Source: Protonemura montana (taxonomy: Eukaryota > Arthropoda > Insecta > Plecoptera > Nemouridae). From it: a stretch of DNA of 64,000 nt. The stretch is taken from the NCBI GenBank assembly GCA_947568835.1, contig OX387603.1, forward strand, positions 16,888,651 to 16,952,650, in the 5' to 3' direction. The notes beneath the pieces were generated by a model that saw only the letters and a list, made by a program, of their open reading frames with translations, was not told the origin of the DNA and did no database searches. A program made the translations under genes and the position numbers. Positions 1-11,223 of the stretch are shown in pieces (within the stretch, counting starts at the first letter, position 1; each line of letters starts with the position of its first letter).

Positions 1-408
1 ATTGGACGGAATCCATAGTAAAAGCCAAATCCTCATAAAGAGTGAAAAGTAAACCTGATAACTAAGTACAGCTGTGCGTCGGCGGCTCGTTGAGTCGGCA
101 GGACCTGTCGTGTCGGTTGCTCGGAAAGAAGTGACGAGTGCTTCAATTCGTTTCTCTTTGTCTCGTCTTGACGGTTGACAGCAGATCGTGACGGGGCTGG
201 GTCGATAACTTTTGTCGAGATCGACCGCAGGGAGGCGCCATCTAACAGAGACTTTCGGGACCAGTTCAGCCGCTAGATTTGAACTGTGACAATGTATTAA
301 ATTTCAATCAAAAGTCTCTGCATCCAAGAATATATAACTAATGGAGGTGTGCAAGCAGCGTACACCCTGCAAAAGCTGGTTCTAACGGAGTGTTTCATCT
401 CTGCACAG
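1..408. other. Intronic sequence upstream of first visible atlastin exon
   Basis: No coding exon is supportable here. The first visible atlastin exon opens at 409 after a TGCACAG acceptor, and its first residues match the middle of the GTPase domain, so this stretch should be the intron before it. It is moderately GC-rich around 60-270 and contains no recognised repeat. Confidence 0.5.
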
Positions 409-3400
409 GTTGCAGTGCTGCTTCTCGATACTCAGGGTGCGTTCGACAGCGAGAGCACAGTGCGAGATTGTGCCACTGTGTTTGCACTCAGCACTATGGT
501 CAGCTCCGTGCAGGTATGCAATCACATCACTCACAAGTCACTCACCATATGATCAGAACCATAGCCTTTCAGAAATCTTACCTTAACATCTCATTAAAAG
601 GAATGGCATCATTCTAAAAATGCCCAGATATAAAGAATTACAGTTTAACACATTTCTATATAAACCACATTCTTTCAATATCAAACACTAAATTTAGTCT
701 AAGAGACTAAAAAGAACTAGCCTATGCTGAATATCTCCATTATTTGGGGAGAAAGTATAAAGCAAGCCTGCCGCTTGCATTCTGAAACACAGATTAAGTT
801 GGTGTTTTAAGTTAGTTCAATCGTGCAAACTCAACGGTTGTATCAGCATTAACTTAACCCTTCTAAGGTTTGATCTTGTCATATCCCTCTTTTAAGGTGT
901 ACAACCTGATGCACAACGTGCAAGAAGACGACCTGCAGCACCTTCAGCTGTTTACTGAGTACGGCAAACTGGCCCTGGCCGAGTCAGGGGCCACCCCGTT
1001 CCAGCGGCTGCAGTTCCTCGTGCGGGACTGGAGCTTTCCGTATGAAGCACCATACGGCGCGGTCGGAGGAGAACAGGCAAGTTCGTACAGATGGACTGTG
1101 GTGATTTTTTTTAGACTATTGCCTGGTGTTATGACTTTCTCACCATCTGCCAATGGGCTAGATAGACCATTATACAAACTTCTAGCAACATAGTAAGTTA
1201 AAAAGTTGTAAAATATCGATTTAAAAGATTCTCTCTAGAGGTTGCTTTCTGTTTTCTGAAATCGGATATTATCTGAATTTCGTATTCTGTCAAGAATTTG
1301 TGACGTTTTCACTATGACATGTTCTAGACTAGATCTTGCTCTATCTTTGCTGTCACCAACTTGCATCTCTGAAAATGTTGATTCTGCTAGGTCCTGGCTA
1401 AGCGGCTAGCGGTGAACGACAAGCAGCACTCGGAGCTGCAAGGTCTCCGAGCGCACATCCGATCGTGCTTCCAGGAGATCGGCTGCTTCCTAATGCCGCA
1501 TCCCGGACTGAAGGTTGCCACCAACCCAGAATTTGATGGCAAACTAGCTGGTAGGTTGTGAGACCAGTGAGATTAGAGTGATCAGTTCGGTATAAAAAGC
1601 TTACTTTTGGTAAAGAAGCATCACTTTTGCTGACAGTGTTATTAGAGTGATTACATCACTCCTGGATTTAAATCATTCCTAATGCATAAGCACCCTATTG
1701 CTCTGACTGTATTTTATTATGCTGATCCTGCAATCCTAGGCTATGGTAACTTTGCTTACGTTGCAACAGGAAGCTACAAGTTAAATTGCAACTACAGATT
1801 TTTATGCAATTTTAGTTTTGTCTTTGATTATTAGTTAATCCATCAATAATTGGCTTAAAAAAATAAAATGGCATTTCATTGCGGCATTATTCTAAGAAGA
1901 CATATTGAAGCATCAACTACAATTGGACACAAATAATTCTATGTCCTCCAGCAGAAGGATGGCTCCGATTGAGCTATAAATGCTGAATGCTGTAATATGA
2001 ACGTTGTTATGGGGCCTGTGCAGACATCGAGTCGGAGTTCAAGACTCAGCTGGGCGTGTTCGTGCCTCAGCTGCTGGCTCCTGAGAACCTCGTGGTGAAG
2101 GAAATTGGTGGACAGAAGGTGACTGCCAAGGAACTGCTGCAGTACTTCAAGTCCTACATTGAAATCTACAAGGGGGACGAGCTGCCTGAACCAAAGTCCA
2201 TGCTGGTGGTGAGTATTTGTTGTCTAAACTTGCTCAGCAGACTTTTCAGCTTTCTACGCTCTGAGCCAAAAACTGTGTAGTGCCAAATAGCTGGACAGGT
2301 GAGGGCAGATAAAAAAAATTTGTAGATGAAGATTATGTTACAAAAGAAGAACATTTTAATATTTTGGTCTTTGTCCTAACCACTGGACTAAAGTAGGCAG
2401 TGACGATGTATTGCCCTACTGGTTTGTACCAGTGCTACTGCTATGCCCACCTCTTTTGCACCATCATAGCATTAGAAAAACTGCTTCTTTGATCCTGTTA
2501 GGTCTTGTTCATTTTTCAAACTTGATTCTTAATCTGTCAAATTTTACTTCATAGTATTTACTAAAAATTTGTGTCAGCTGCAAACTGCTTTCCCCTATAT
2601 TAATTATTTTCATTGCTCAATTACATTTTGTTTCATATGCCTTTGAGCCTTCCATGATGTTCATGGTGTGATTTCATCAACAGGCAACAGCAGAGGCTAA
2701 CAACCTGTCGGCAGCTGCAGCGGCACGTGAGACGTACTCAAAACTGATGGAAGGAACGTGCGGCGGCGTTAAGCCGTACCTAAACGCCCAGGCACTGGAA
2801 GCCGAGCACCAACGACACAAGGAGCGGTCGCTCAACCAATTTAAGGCCAAGCGCAAGATGGGTGGGGAGGAGTTCAGCGCTAAGTACCTGCGGCAGCTAG
2901 ACAAGGTATGGTGCTAATGGCTCAATGGCTTTGGATCAAAGCCTCCGAGTAGGAAGTTGACAGGGCCGTGGATGTAGGGTGCTAACAGAATTAACTGTAG
3001 CCTTTCTATCGGTAGAAGAATATGGACACAAATATTTTTTGCCAATTATTTATATGGGCAAGTTCGTTCCACCCTCTTGTATGATGATTGATGGTAAATA
3101 TATTTGCTTTTCTTTCATCCTATGGTTATGGATGCAAACTATTCCTCTAAATTCTAAACATAGGAAAACAAATTAAACTGACAATCACATTCTTAAAATT
3201 TTTATCTTAGCCCTTCAACATAGCCAGTGACTAACAGAGCCCAATAGTTTCATGCAGCTTAGTCCTTTGTCCTTAACCCATTGGGTTGGTATTGTCTTCA
3301 TACAGCAACAATAAAAAATATTGCTTCAGTGGATAGAACCCAACAAACTCATTGGACACTCTTTCTGACGTTAACCTTGATTACCCAGGAGCTGGAGGAG

Positions 3401-4902
3401 AGCTATGGGCAGTACGTCGCACACAATGAGGGCAAGAACGTGTTCAAAGCAGCTCGTACGCCGGCCGTCTTCTTCGCGTGCGCCGTCGTCTTCTACGTGC
3501 TCTCCGGAGTTTTCGGCCTCGTCGGTCTCTACTCTCTGGCCAACATCTGCAACATGGCAATGGGTGGCGCACTGCTCACTCTCATCCTATGGGCGTACAT
3601 TCGGTCAGTACCGACAGTTCTAATTTAAATTTGTAGTCGTTAAATTGAATTAAAAAACTTTAAATCAAAACAACTTCTGTTATCTCTTTTCAGTGCCAAA
3701 AAATGTTTTTGTCAAATAAAGATACAAAGACTGGTTTTTCTTCTAAAAAGTTCTTGCTGGAAAATGTTCAATTCCCGAACAATCTGTAAATGTAGATTGC
3801 CAATGTGCCAGCCGACCATAGAATTTCTTTGAAATAATACGAATGTTCTTTTGTTGCAGATATAGCGGCGAGCTGCGTGAGATCGGTGAACAGGTTGACT
3901 TAGCTGCAGAAATCATCTGGGAAGCGGTAAGCAGAGGACATATTCACCATTTAGGAATTAACCATTTCAGGAATTAGGAAAGAGTGTCCTTTTTTAGTTT
4001 ATAAAATTGTTGCAGTAAACCAGTATTTATGAATACAGTTATCAGAATATACAATGCAAGTACCTAGTATCAGTTCAGTGGATCATCGTAACCCGTGGGG
4101 TGTTTGCCGTCCTGTTTGCAGTGTTTTCCCATCCTGGTACGCTGGCTGTTTCATCTGTAGCCTCCTCCTCCGCCGATGTTCCTTAGTTGTCGCAGCTCTC
4201 TGTAAATCTACCCTTTATCTTGTACCAAATATACTTGTGTTTTCTATTCAAGATCCACCAGCATGTTTCATTAAATCTTATACTATGTGCTTGTGCATTG
4301 TTGCTGTATGAAAATGGATTTTGGTTTATGTCCCCATTTTTTCTCCTTTTTGACAGGCTAAGCATTCAATTGTCAGTTATAAAAGGGACATGAATGAATG
4401 GTTATAATATCAGTTCTTACAAAATGAACTTTTAGCTGGTAATGATAATTTAAAATGTAATTAAGCAGAAAGAAAAAATTCACAGCTACCTTTTTGGTTT
4501 CTTGATTACAAAATGTTAATCTGGATTGATTCTTGATTGAATAGAAATTGAAAAAATGTCCAGGATAACCCACTTTTCTGGAAAAAATTAAGCCAACCTC
4601 TAAGGTTTTCTCCAGTTCAAACGCTGGCGTGCATGGTGTTAATGACTTGTTATATTATTTAGTCTCATTCATCTCCATGAAATATATCAGCATGAAACCA
4701 ACTTTGACTAGAACAAACCAATCTATAAAATCATTCTGCCAAGTTGGCATGCATGCATTGTACGTGTTTTTGTTTGCAGGCCCTGAAGCCTGCTTACAAA
4801 GGCATCCTAGAGCCAGCACTGGAAACAGCTGCAGCCCGTGCAGCAGAACAAGCAGTGGAGCATGCGGCAGCATCTGCTGTAGGAAAGCCCAAAACCTCCT
4901 GA
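409..4902 (+). CDS. ATL: Atlastin, ER-membrane-fusing dynamin-like GTPase (5' part missing)
   Basis: Exons: 409-513, 897-1076, 1391-1550, 2024-2208, 2684-2905, 3389-3603, 3860-3926, 4780-4902; phases agree at every junction and give 418 residues ending TGA. Atlastins fuse ER tubules by GTP-driven dimerisation. The visible protein starts inside the GTPase domain: the G3 motif DTQG is at about residues 7-10, and the atlastin-type RD guanine-recognition motif ([10 protein letters not shown]) at about 76-85. A helical middle domain with the conserved ATAEANN and KKMGGEEF-like stretches follows. Exon 3389-3603 encodes a hydrophobic hairpin (about residues 307-354, two membrane segments), then a short C-terminal tail of 60-odd residues. 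The P-loop and roughly the first 130 residues lie upstream of the window. The intron after 1076 has a GC donor (CAG|GCAAGT); using the GT four bases later would break the frame. Assignment to atlastin is firm; I cannot tell which vertebrate paralogue it is closest to. Confidence 0.95.
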
Positions 4903-5400
4903 TGCCCGAGTCCTTCGCCGCCCCATTGGAGCCCGCCCCCACGCTCATCGACTGCCGCTCAAGATCGATCGACTGAATCTTATGCCCTAGCCTGGATAGC
5001 GGCCCAAATGTTCATGGACGTGGTTGATGGGTACAACTTTATGGTAGGTAGGATCGTCGTAAACGACAAGTTTTGCTCAACGCGCAATTGTGTGGGTGTC
5101 CCAGCGTTGGCCTACCGCTTGCCAGTTGCAGTTCGAAGTGCGGCATGATAGCACCACATGACAGCAATATCCTCATCGTCTTCCCGCCCTCTCAACCACA
5201 ATCACTATGTGCCTCTACAACAAAAGAAAAAAATCTCATATTTTTATCACGGGAATGGAAAGTGTTTGCTATTTACAATAAGATTTGTATTTTTCATGTA
5301 CAGTTTTCTTTATGATCATTGTCTTTGTATTGTAACCTTGCTTTCGAGTGAAGTCTGCGTGTTAACATAACTGAAAATTTAAAGTGATGATGAAATTAAA
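4903..5400 (+). other. Atlastin 3' UTR with possible ATTAAA poly(A) signal
   Basis: A+T-rich sequence after the atlastin stop codon contains no further exon. ATTAAA at 5395-5400, followed by an AT-rich run, is the first plausible poly(A) signal. The UTR extent is inferred. Confidence 0.4.
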
Positions 5401-6440
5401 TATATATATTGTTGTAAAAAACACCTCTGCTAATTATTGGTTATCTGGATATCTAGATATTGACATCTGGAAATGGCAATTGAAATTCGTAAAGGTAAGA
5501 TTGAATGGATTTTAACCCTTCGTGTTATTTGTTATTGTTTGCATTATCCCCTATGATCCAGCCCAAAAATTAGAGCAGGTACCTAATGCAATTTCTGCCA
5601 ATTCTGCTGCTTCATATTGTGTGTTACTTATTAGTAGGAATTGCTGGTTCCTGCGAACTGAGCAAGGACTTGTCGGGAGAGCAAGGATTTCACGGGTCAT
5701 GAAAATAAAACAACCGCGCACAAGGGATTGAGAGCGTCTTTAGGCGAGACAAGAAAAATATCTGCTGATTAAATCTATACGCAAGAAACTAGTTCTGGGT
5801 CACGAAGAAGAAACGGCAGTACAAGATTAGGCAGTGAGTGAATGGGCCGCCAAGCAAGTGGTCTCTGACAGGTCATTTCAGTCAAAACACCGGTTCTTGT
5901 AAAACAGGTATGAAACGAGCTACTGGAGCAGATCTTTTTGAGAATTTCTTGACCTCTCAAAATAAGATTTTTGTGTATGACATTGCTCGGTTGATATTGT
6001 GAATGCGGACCCTTGGTTCGCTGATGGCAAAGGCTCTTAGGTATTTAAGGCATATTAACTTTTGGTCGGTTGTCACTGCCCGTAAATAAAACCGCTTGTT
6101 GCGTGCGCTGGTAAGATTGCACTACAACACAGAAAATATTGTATCTTGTAAAGGTTTGCAACAAGTTTAGAAACAGAAGTCAGAATATCACGTATTTTTA
6201 TCCCCCGATCGGTCCTGTTTTGAGGCGTTGCCTATGCCTAAAATTCAAAGCTATATTTCACAAATTTGTGTCAAGTAGCTGCAAAAGAATGACTTTGTCA
6301 GGAAATTTAGTTTGCCTGTGAAAACTTTGAAGCAACTCGTGGTACGCGTGAGTGACACGGGACAGCCTATACGTACGGTTAATCCAACCATGACAAGTTT
6401 CAACTGAAATAATCGTCTAAAACGAGGCGAAAATTTGTCT
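5401..6440. other. Intergenic, no gene seen
   Basis: Only short unrelated open frames occur here, with no exon-like homology or splice structure. No repeat was recognised in this part. Confidence 0.5.
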
Positions 6441-6444
6441 CTTC

Positions 6445-6635
6445 GTACCAGGCGAGTAGCCGACGGAAGAGTATCGCCTGAAACCTACTGCATCGCTGTT
6501 CAAGTGACGTCACAACACGTGCTCGATCGACCCCCGCCTCGTTCTTTCGATCGACTAAAGCTCGGCTCCCATTGGCTGACCGGTTTTCGAAGTGAATGGA
6601 GGTGATAACAGCAATGGCGTCCACAGCTGCTATCA
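6445..6635 (+). repeat. Dispersed repeat, copy A (inverted relative to 10291-10456)
   Basis: This sequence matches the reverse complement of 10291-10456 at several spaced blocks: TACCAGGCGAGTAGCCGA next to GGAAGAGTATCG, a TGACGTCACA block, a GTGCTCGATCGA block, and AGCAATGGCGTCCACAGCTG near the end. Spacing is conserved apart from small indels, so the two are diverged copies of one element. The family is not recognised. It also has a short reading stretch, YQASSRRKSI against YQASSRWKSI in the other copy, which may be chance. Confidence 0.65.
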
Positions 6636-6842
6636 CAGGCCAAATGTTTTCCAGGCATGCAGATGCTACACAACTGCAAATTCTCGTACTTTAATTGCGG
6701 ATGTTTAATTAGATTAATTTTAACTATGTAACTAATTTACCTAATTTTACTAATGTTTTTCGCATTTGTTAGATGAGAGTGTTCTTGACCAAATCAAGGC
6801 ACACAGCGGGTCCAATTGCTTACGAGCCCTACTCGAATCGTC

Positions 6843-7092
6843 ACACCGAACGGTTTGGCGTGCTGCAAACTCCGGTTCTCGTGAGATCACCGACGTTAAG
6901 CAACACTGCGCTGGGTCAGGTATTGGATGGGTGACCATCATACACATGATCAGTTCTATTCGGGACAGAGGTTGGAGAAATGAAAGTTAGTACAGTAACT
7001 TCATCAGCCTTGCTTATCAAACACACGACTGCATGGATTTGTGGAGGAATCCTGCTGTTCGAGTAGACCTTCCTGAAAGCCTTTCTGGATAA
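6843..7092 (+). mobile_element. 5S rRNA-derived SINE (SINE3-like), 3'-truncated copy
   Basis: Positions 6870-6940 closely resemble the 5S rRNA internal promoter: GAGATCACCGACGTTAAGCA (box A side), then GGTATTGGATGGGTGACC (box C side). A body follows that is shared with copies at 21143, 30640 and 53903 (GAAAGTTAGTAC, GGATTTGTGGAGGAATCCTG, CTGTTCGAGTAG). The copy loses similarity near 7085, before the 3' section seen in the longest copy. The element is non-coding. Confidence 0.85.
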
Positions 7093-8840
7093 TACCTAAA
7101 TTTCAGCCGAACTTCTCCATTTCTATTCGCACTGTTTTCACAATGCTAAAGATCAGTTAAATACGCAGGTTAAGATGAAAATAGAAGTCTCTGATTAGGT
7201 GTAACCATGGGGATGAGTCTCATAAATTATGTTGGAAATATTAAAACTGCCCGTTGGAAGAAATATTGCCCAAAGTTGTATATGCACTTCCAAGTAAATG
7301 TCATACCTAAAGGAAAAAAATTAGATTCACAGTTTTGTCAAAGGTTGTCAAACAAACCGTTTCCAACAAAGACTATAGATAGGTTTCCAAACTTTTAACT
7401 CTTGTTTATTTTTATCTTTTAAAGTTGATGGGTTTAATGCTTATTGAATGGCAAACACTGTAATACGTGTAGGCAATTTTTATCGCCAACTCTCACATTC
7501 CTATGGGGTGGTAATACAATACTACCATGTAGCAAGCGTGTTTACCTTATTCAATGCGAAAATATAAGATATGCTTCAAAAATCATTAATGACGGGAAAT
7601 TATAAGATACAATAATTTAAAATCAATATTAACATAACATAAAACTCTTATAGACATAAATAAACAAAATAAAATAACGACGGGTCGTCTTCTAGACGCT
7701 ATGTCATTATCATTGGGCGATTAAAGTGCTCAATTACACTAGTTTACCCCGAAGTTCTTAATCCACTGATGTTTGTCACCCATTTCTCTTGTATTTATAG
7801 CAAAATTTCATTGTTTTATCATCAAAAGTCATCTTTAAATTCACTGCCATCCAAAAATGAACCGTCCTCAAAATAAATTTCTGTTAATTTGGTTTTATCA
7901 AGTGCGGTTTAAGTACCTGGTCACTGACAGGTCCATTGGGTGATACATCTCAGTCACAAAGATCAAAATAATTCACATAATGCTTCACTTTTTAAAACAA
8001 CTTTCAAGTTTTCAACCCTCGTACTAGACCATGCAGTACTCATAGTGCATGGTGGTATAAGGGCAAATTACCACCCGTTTTTATAACTAGAAGTCGTAAT
8101 AATTATGAAAATACTGTTTGAAAGCTCAGAAATGGTAGTAGATATATCAGCTTAGCTAAAAATGCAAGAATAGCCAAAAATAAAGGCGCACATGCATCGG
8201 TATGCTCTCAAAGGCAGCGAACGAGCGAACTGATTATTGTGGTGTAATAATATGTAGCTTCTTTTACCGCCAATCTACAAATCTATGCGCAAGCGATTTG
8301 AGATATGCGTAAGTTTTACCACCCTTGTTTTAATGTCGAAGTTTAACGACGGGAAATTTAACTTCTATAACCACAATTTAAAGGTCAAATTAAGTTGCAG
8401 GAGACATTTTGCATTACATGTTGCTCCGTTATGATATCAGCGATCAGAGGCGCCGGAGCAGCGATCATATTTCAGAGATCAGCTAGATCAGTGAACTCCA
8501 GTCTGCTAGAGCCTCTTTTGCAGTCCTTGAACATCTAACACGGAGAGAGATTTTTTGCTTTTTTGACTGCCGAGTTAAATTTTAATCAGTGGACTTGTTC
8601 ACGGCGACCAGCACTGTAGCGAAATGAGTAATTCGGCTATGGATAGGCGCGGAGTTTCGTGTCCGTAAGATAGCCGTCAAAAACAAGGTGTGAGCTTACA
8701 AATTCTTTTGAAATAAGTAACTTGGTCCAACACTTTGTTTGCTGCAAGCAAAATTCAAAAATTGATTTCGTTGCGTGGAGCGAAACAAGCACCCTGTTAC
8801 GGAATGTCCTGCACAGAGGCGACGGCGAATGTTATTTCCA
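7093..8840. other. Intergenic, no gene seen
   Basis: This stretch is AT-rich and has no supported exon. A short motif, ACGGGAAATT, recurs at about 7592 and 8348 in similar surroundings, hinting at two remnants of an unidentified repeat. Nothing else is recognised. Confidence 0.45.
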
Positions 8841-8890
8841 GGGGGGTGCAAGCGCACCCCCTTGCACCCCCCTCCGGACGCCCATGATTC
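8841..8890 (+). repeat. GC-rich hairpin plus GGACGCCCATG motif
   Basis: GGGGGGTGCAAG (8841-8852) and CTTGCACCCCCC (8861-8872) form a perfect 12-bp stem around an 8-nt loop. GGACGCCCATG follows. The combination of a C-rich run and GGACGCCCATG recurs at 9571-9624 in the same orientation, so the pair probably marks related mobile-element sequence on either side of the open frame at 9067. Confidence 0.6.
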
Positions 8891-9066
8891 CCCAAAATTC
8901 TCCCTCGTGATTCCGATTCCGCGAACAGAATTTTACACTTAATGAAGTTTCAGTTTTCCTATCGGTCGAACCCAACTTTACGTAAGTCAGTTATGTGTCG
9001 GGAGCGACTCGAGTAGGGTGATTTGTCAGCCCGGGCGTTTTATTTAAGTGTGTTGATTGTAAGAGG

Positions 9067-9420
9067 ATGGATTTACGCAAATGTTTTAGTGCGAGTGTGA
9101 AGAGAAAGGCGAACGATGACGCGCGTGAAATTTCGGACAGCCATGGCAACAGCGATCGCAGCATTGTATTGTATTGTATTGTATTGTATTGTATTTATTA
9201 TCGTCCCGTTGACTGGTACATCGTACATAGTATGGGTATCATTGAAAGTGCATGTACATCTAGATCGACGACGGCGGATTCCGAAAATCCAATACCAGCC
9301 TATGAAACTGAACGTGATCTAGGTCCTCATGCTGCTTTGGATATTGGCTACTTTGTAAATCAGGACTCAACCTCATCCCTAGCCGACAAACTGAGACACA
9401 CGCTGTTGACAAAATCATAG
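9067..9420 (+). pseudogene. Possible N-terminal fragment of a ZMYM1-like hAT transposase
   Basis: This ATG-started frame of 117 codons begins MDLRKCFSASVKRKAND and ends with an acidic/polar stretch containing DIGYFVNQDSTSSLADK. That order (short MDLRKFF-type start, basic K/R run, then a D-I-G-x-[YF]-[VI] segment) resembles the start of TTF/ZMYM1-like hAT transposases, from memory of the family. The transposase body is not found downstream. A (TTGTA)n microsatellite at 9163-9195 lies inside the frame and encodes an unlikely LYCIVLYCI run, which suggests decay. It could also be chance. Confidence 0.3.
9163..9195 (+). repeat. (TTGTA)n microsatellite
   Basis: About six consecutive TTGTA pentamers run in the plus strand. 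They lie within the open frame starting at 9067. Confidence 0.9.
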
Positions 9421-9570
9421 TTTCCGAGTGCATATGATTACTAAGCTGACGTCTACAGTGGCGGTATGCGAGTGTTTCGTCCAGAATAGTTTTCATTCAA
9501 CATATTTAAAACGTGTGATTCTTCCTCCCCCCCAGTTGAAGGCCTTTTGTCGATATCCTTGGAAGCATTT

Positions 9571-9624
9571 GCACCCCCCCCCCCCCCCCCCCCCCCCCCT
9601 GGAAATAATCCTGCGGACGCCCAT
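9571..9624 (+). repeat. Poly-C tract (26 C) and second GGACGCCCATG motif
   Basis: An uninterrupted run of 26 C (9574-9599) follows TTTGCA and leads into GCGGACGCCCATGC. The arrangement parallels 8841-8890. The run length is typical of an unstable homopolymer, so its exact length in the assembly is unreliable. Confidence 0.75.
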
Positions 9625-10290
9625 GCATCACGCCATGCTTTTAGGAAGGTTTCTTGAAAAAACTTTTAATATCTTAGCGTATCTTAGGTTTTTTCATCAA
9701 ATTATGCTATATCAATAGCCCCGCTTTTCGGCGCTCGGGTCCACAATTTACTTTTTTGATTTTGGTGTCCAGGCCGGAAGTTTTTTTTATGGTATCGATA
9801 CTCTTGAACGTATAACTTAAATCATCTAGATTTTAAGTGTACTTGTGGTCTTTTCGATATGTTTCTGTCTATAAACATAGAAAAAAGATTTAGGTAAATT
9901 TTTTTCTATGGTATTAGCTCTTATATAGGTTTCTTCATCAGCGAATGTGTACTCACGGTACCTACTTAACACTGTCGCCATCATAGACCGTTGCCATATG
10001 TGAACCTTCACATATTTATACATTTTCATAGACTTATCTTAGGTGTAAGTACATTGTAATATCATTTGATTTACGTTGATTTAATCGAAATGCAAGCAAA
10101 CGCATTAGTACTTTGTAAGGCCTTTTAACTCCCAAACGATATTTGTACACCTACACTATCTAATGATTTTTCATTTCACCGCGCTTTTACTCATTTACGG
10201 TATTATTATTATACATGTTTGGATAAATAAGGTAGATCAATCGAGGGTACATAGTCTTAGATAGTTAGAGCATTATCGTAAAATGTATCT

Positions 10291-10456
10291 GATGGCAGCC
10301 GTGGTCGCCATTGCTATTGATCTACAGTCGACCTTGCGTCACGAAGGCGGATCACTGAGGGCGGATCGATTAAGCACATGGTGTGTGACGTCATGAGCAA
10401 CGTGACGTACCACCGCAATAGTACGATACTCTTCCATCGACTGCTCGCCTGATACC
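10291..10456 (-). repeat. Dispersed repeat, copy B
   Basis: Read on the minus strand, it begins GGTATCAGGCGAGCAGTCGA and GGAAGAGTATCG, passes through a TGACGTCACAC block, and ends AGCAATGGCGACCACGGCTG. It matches copy A at 6445-6635 in order and spacing. Family unknown. Confidence 0.65.
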
Positions 10457-10646
10457 AAAAGTCACTTTTCGTCGACGTTTTCAACGCTTTGGTCAACATT
10501 TCGTAGTGGTCTCTGACGTATAGGCAGTCCCGTGGTATTGATGTGTATCACGCGTTGCCTACGTACCAGTTGATTTAAATGTATTTTTCATGCCGTTATT
10601 ATACTAGGTTTGGTTATTACTAGGTTTTCAAACTAGTATCTTTTGG

Positions 10647-10800
10647 TAGGGTGACCAGTGGTAGGGTGACCAGTCCCGGTTTTCCCAGGATAGTCCACTT
10701 CCGGGAATTGCTAAATATATACCGTACCACTGAACTTTTTGTACATTTGTAAGATGTTCTAATTGAATGAATAAATAAATACCCCGGTTTTTCATTTGTC
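10647..10800 (+). mobile_element. hAT-like terminal fragment (TAGGGTGACCAG motif)
   Basis: TAGGGTGACCAG occurs twice in immediate succession (10648-10675), then CCCGGTTTTCCCAGGATAG. I recall this as a common end of non-autonomous hAT elements in animals. No matching opposite end was found nearby, so this is at most a fragment. Confidence 0.35.
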
Positions 10801-10911
10801 ATTTGTAATAATTCAATCTTTATTATATTAACATACGATATTACATTGCAATTCCAATGGCTTGAACAAGTTTATACCGTGGTTCTAGGACACTGCTGGA
10901 TAGTGCCGTAA

Positions 10912-11223
10912 GTGCCGTCCATAGTTAGTATCCCTTCGTTTGCAATTGAAAGTCCAAAGCGACGGAGCCAACGGAATGCTAGAAATGGCTCATTAAAAGA
11001 GGAATTTGATTTCGAAAGCTTAAGCCTGGTTATTGGTCCACTTGGTTTTCATCAAGTTCTATCGAGTCGTGGTTTACTCGACAAAGATCTGAACACACGT
11101 CCAGAAATCCACATCACAGCTATAAAATCAACGACAGAATCTGCCCCAATGCACTTTCAATACTACATAGCAGCTCCTGATGCTGGACTTCTTGACATTA
11201 GGGATGTTTACAACCAGTTGTGA
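10912..11223 (+). other. Unassigned open stretch of 103 codons
   Basis: The open frame lacks an upstream ATG: its first codon is GTG, and the first Met is near the end. The translation (with SFAIESPKRRSQRNARNG, then FESLSLVIGPLGFHQVLSS) does not match a family I know. Its composition is more protein-like than neighbouring chance frames. It could be an exon, a transposon remnant, or chance. Confidence 0.2.

Noticed and set aside
6870..6940. 5S rRNA gene
   Set aside because: Only the internal promoter half is 5S-like. The same segment recurs attached to a common body, so it is a SINE head, not a 5S gene.
10647..10680. Full hAT element
   Set aside because: Only one end-like motif was found, duplicated in direct orientation, with no opposite inverted end in the region.
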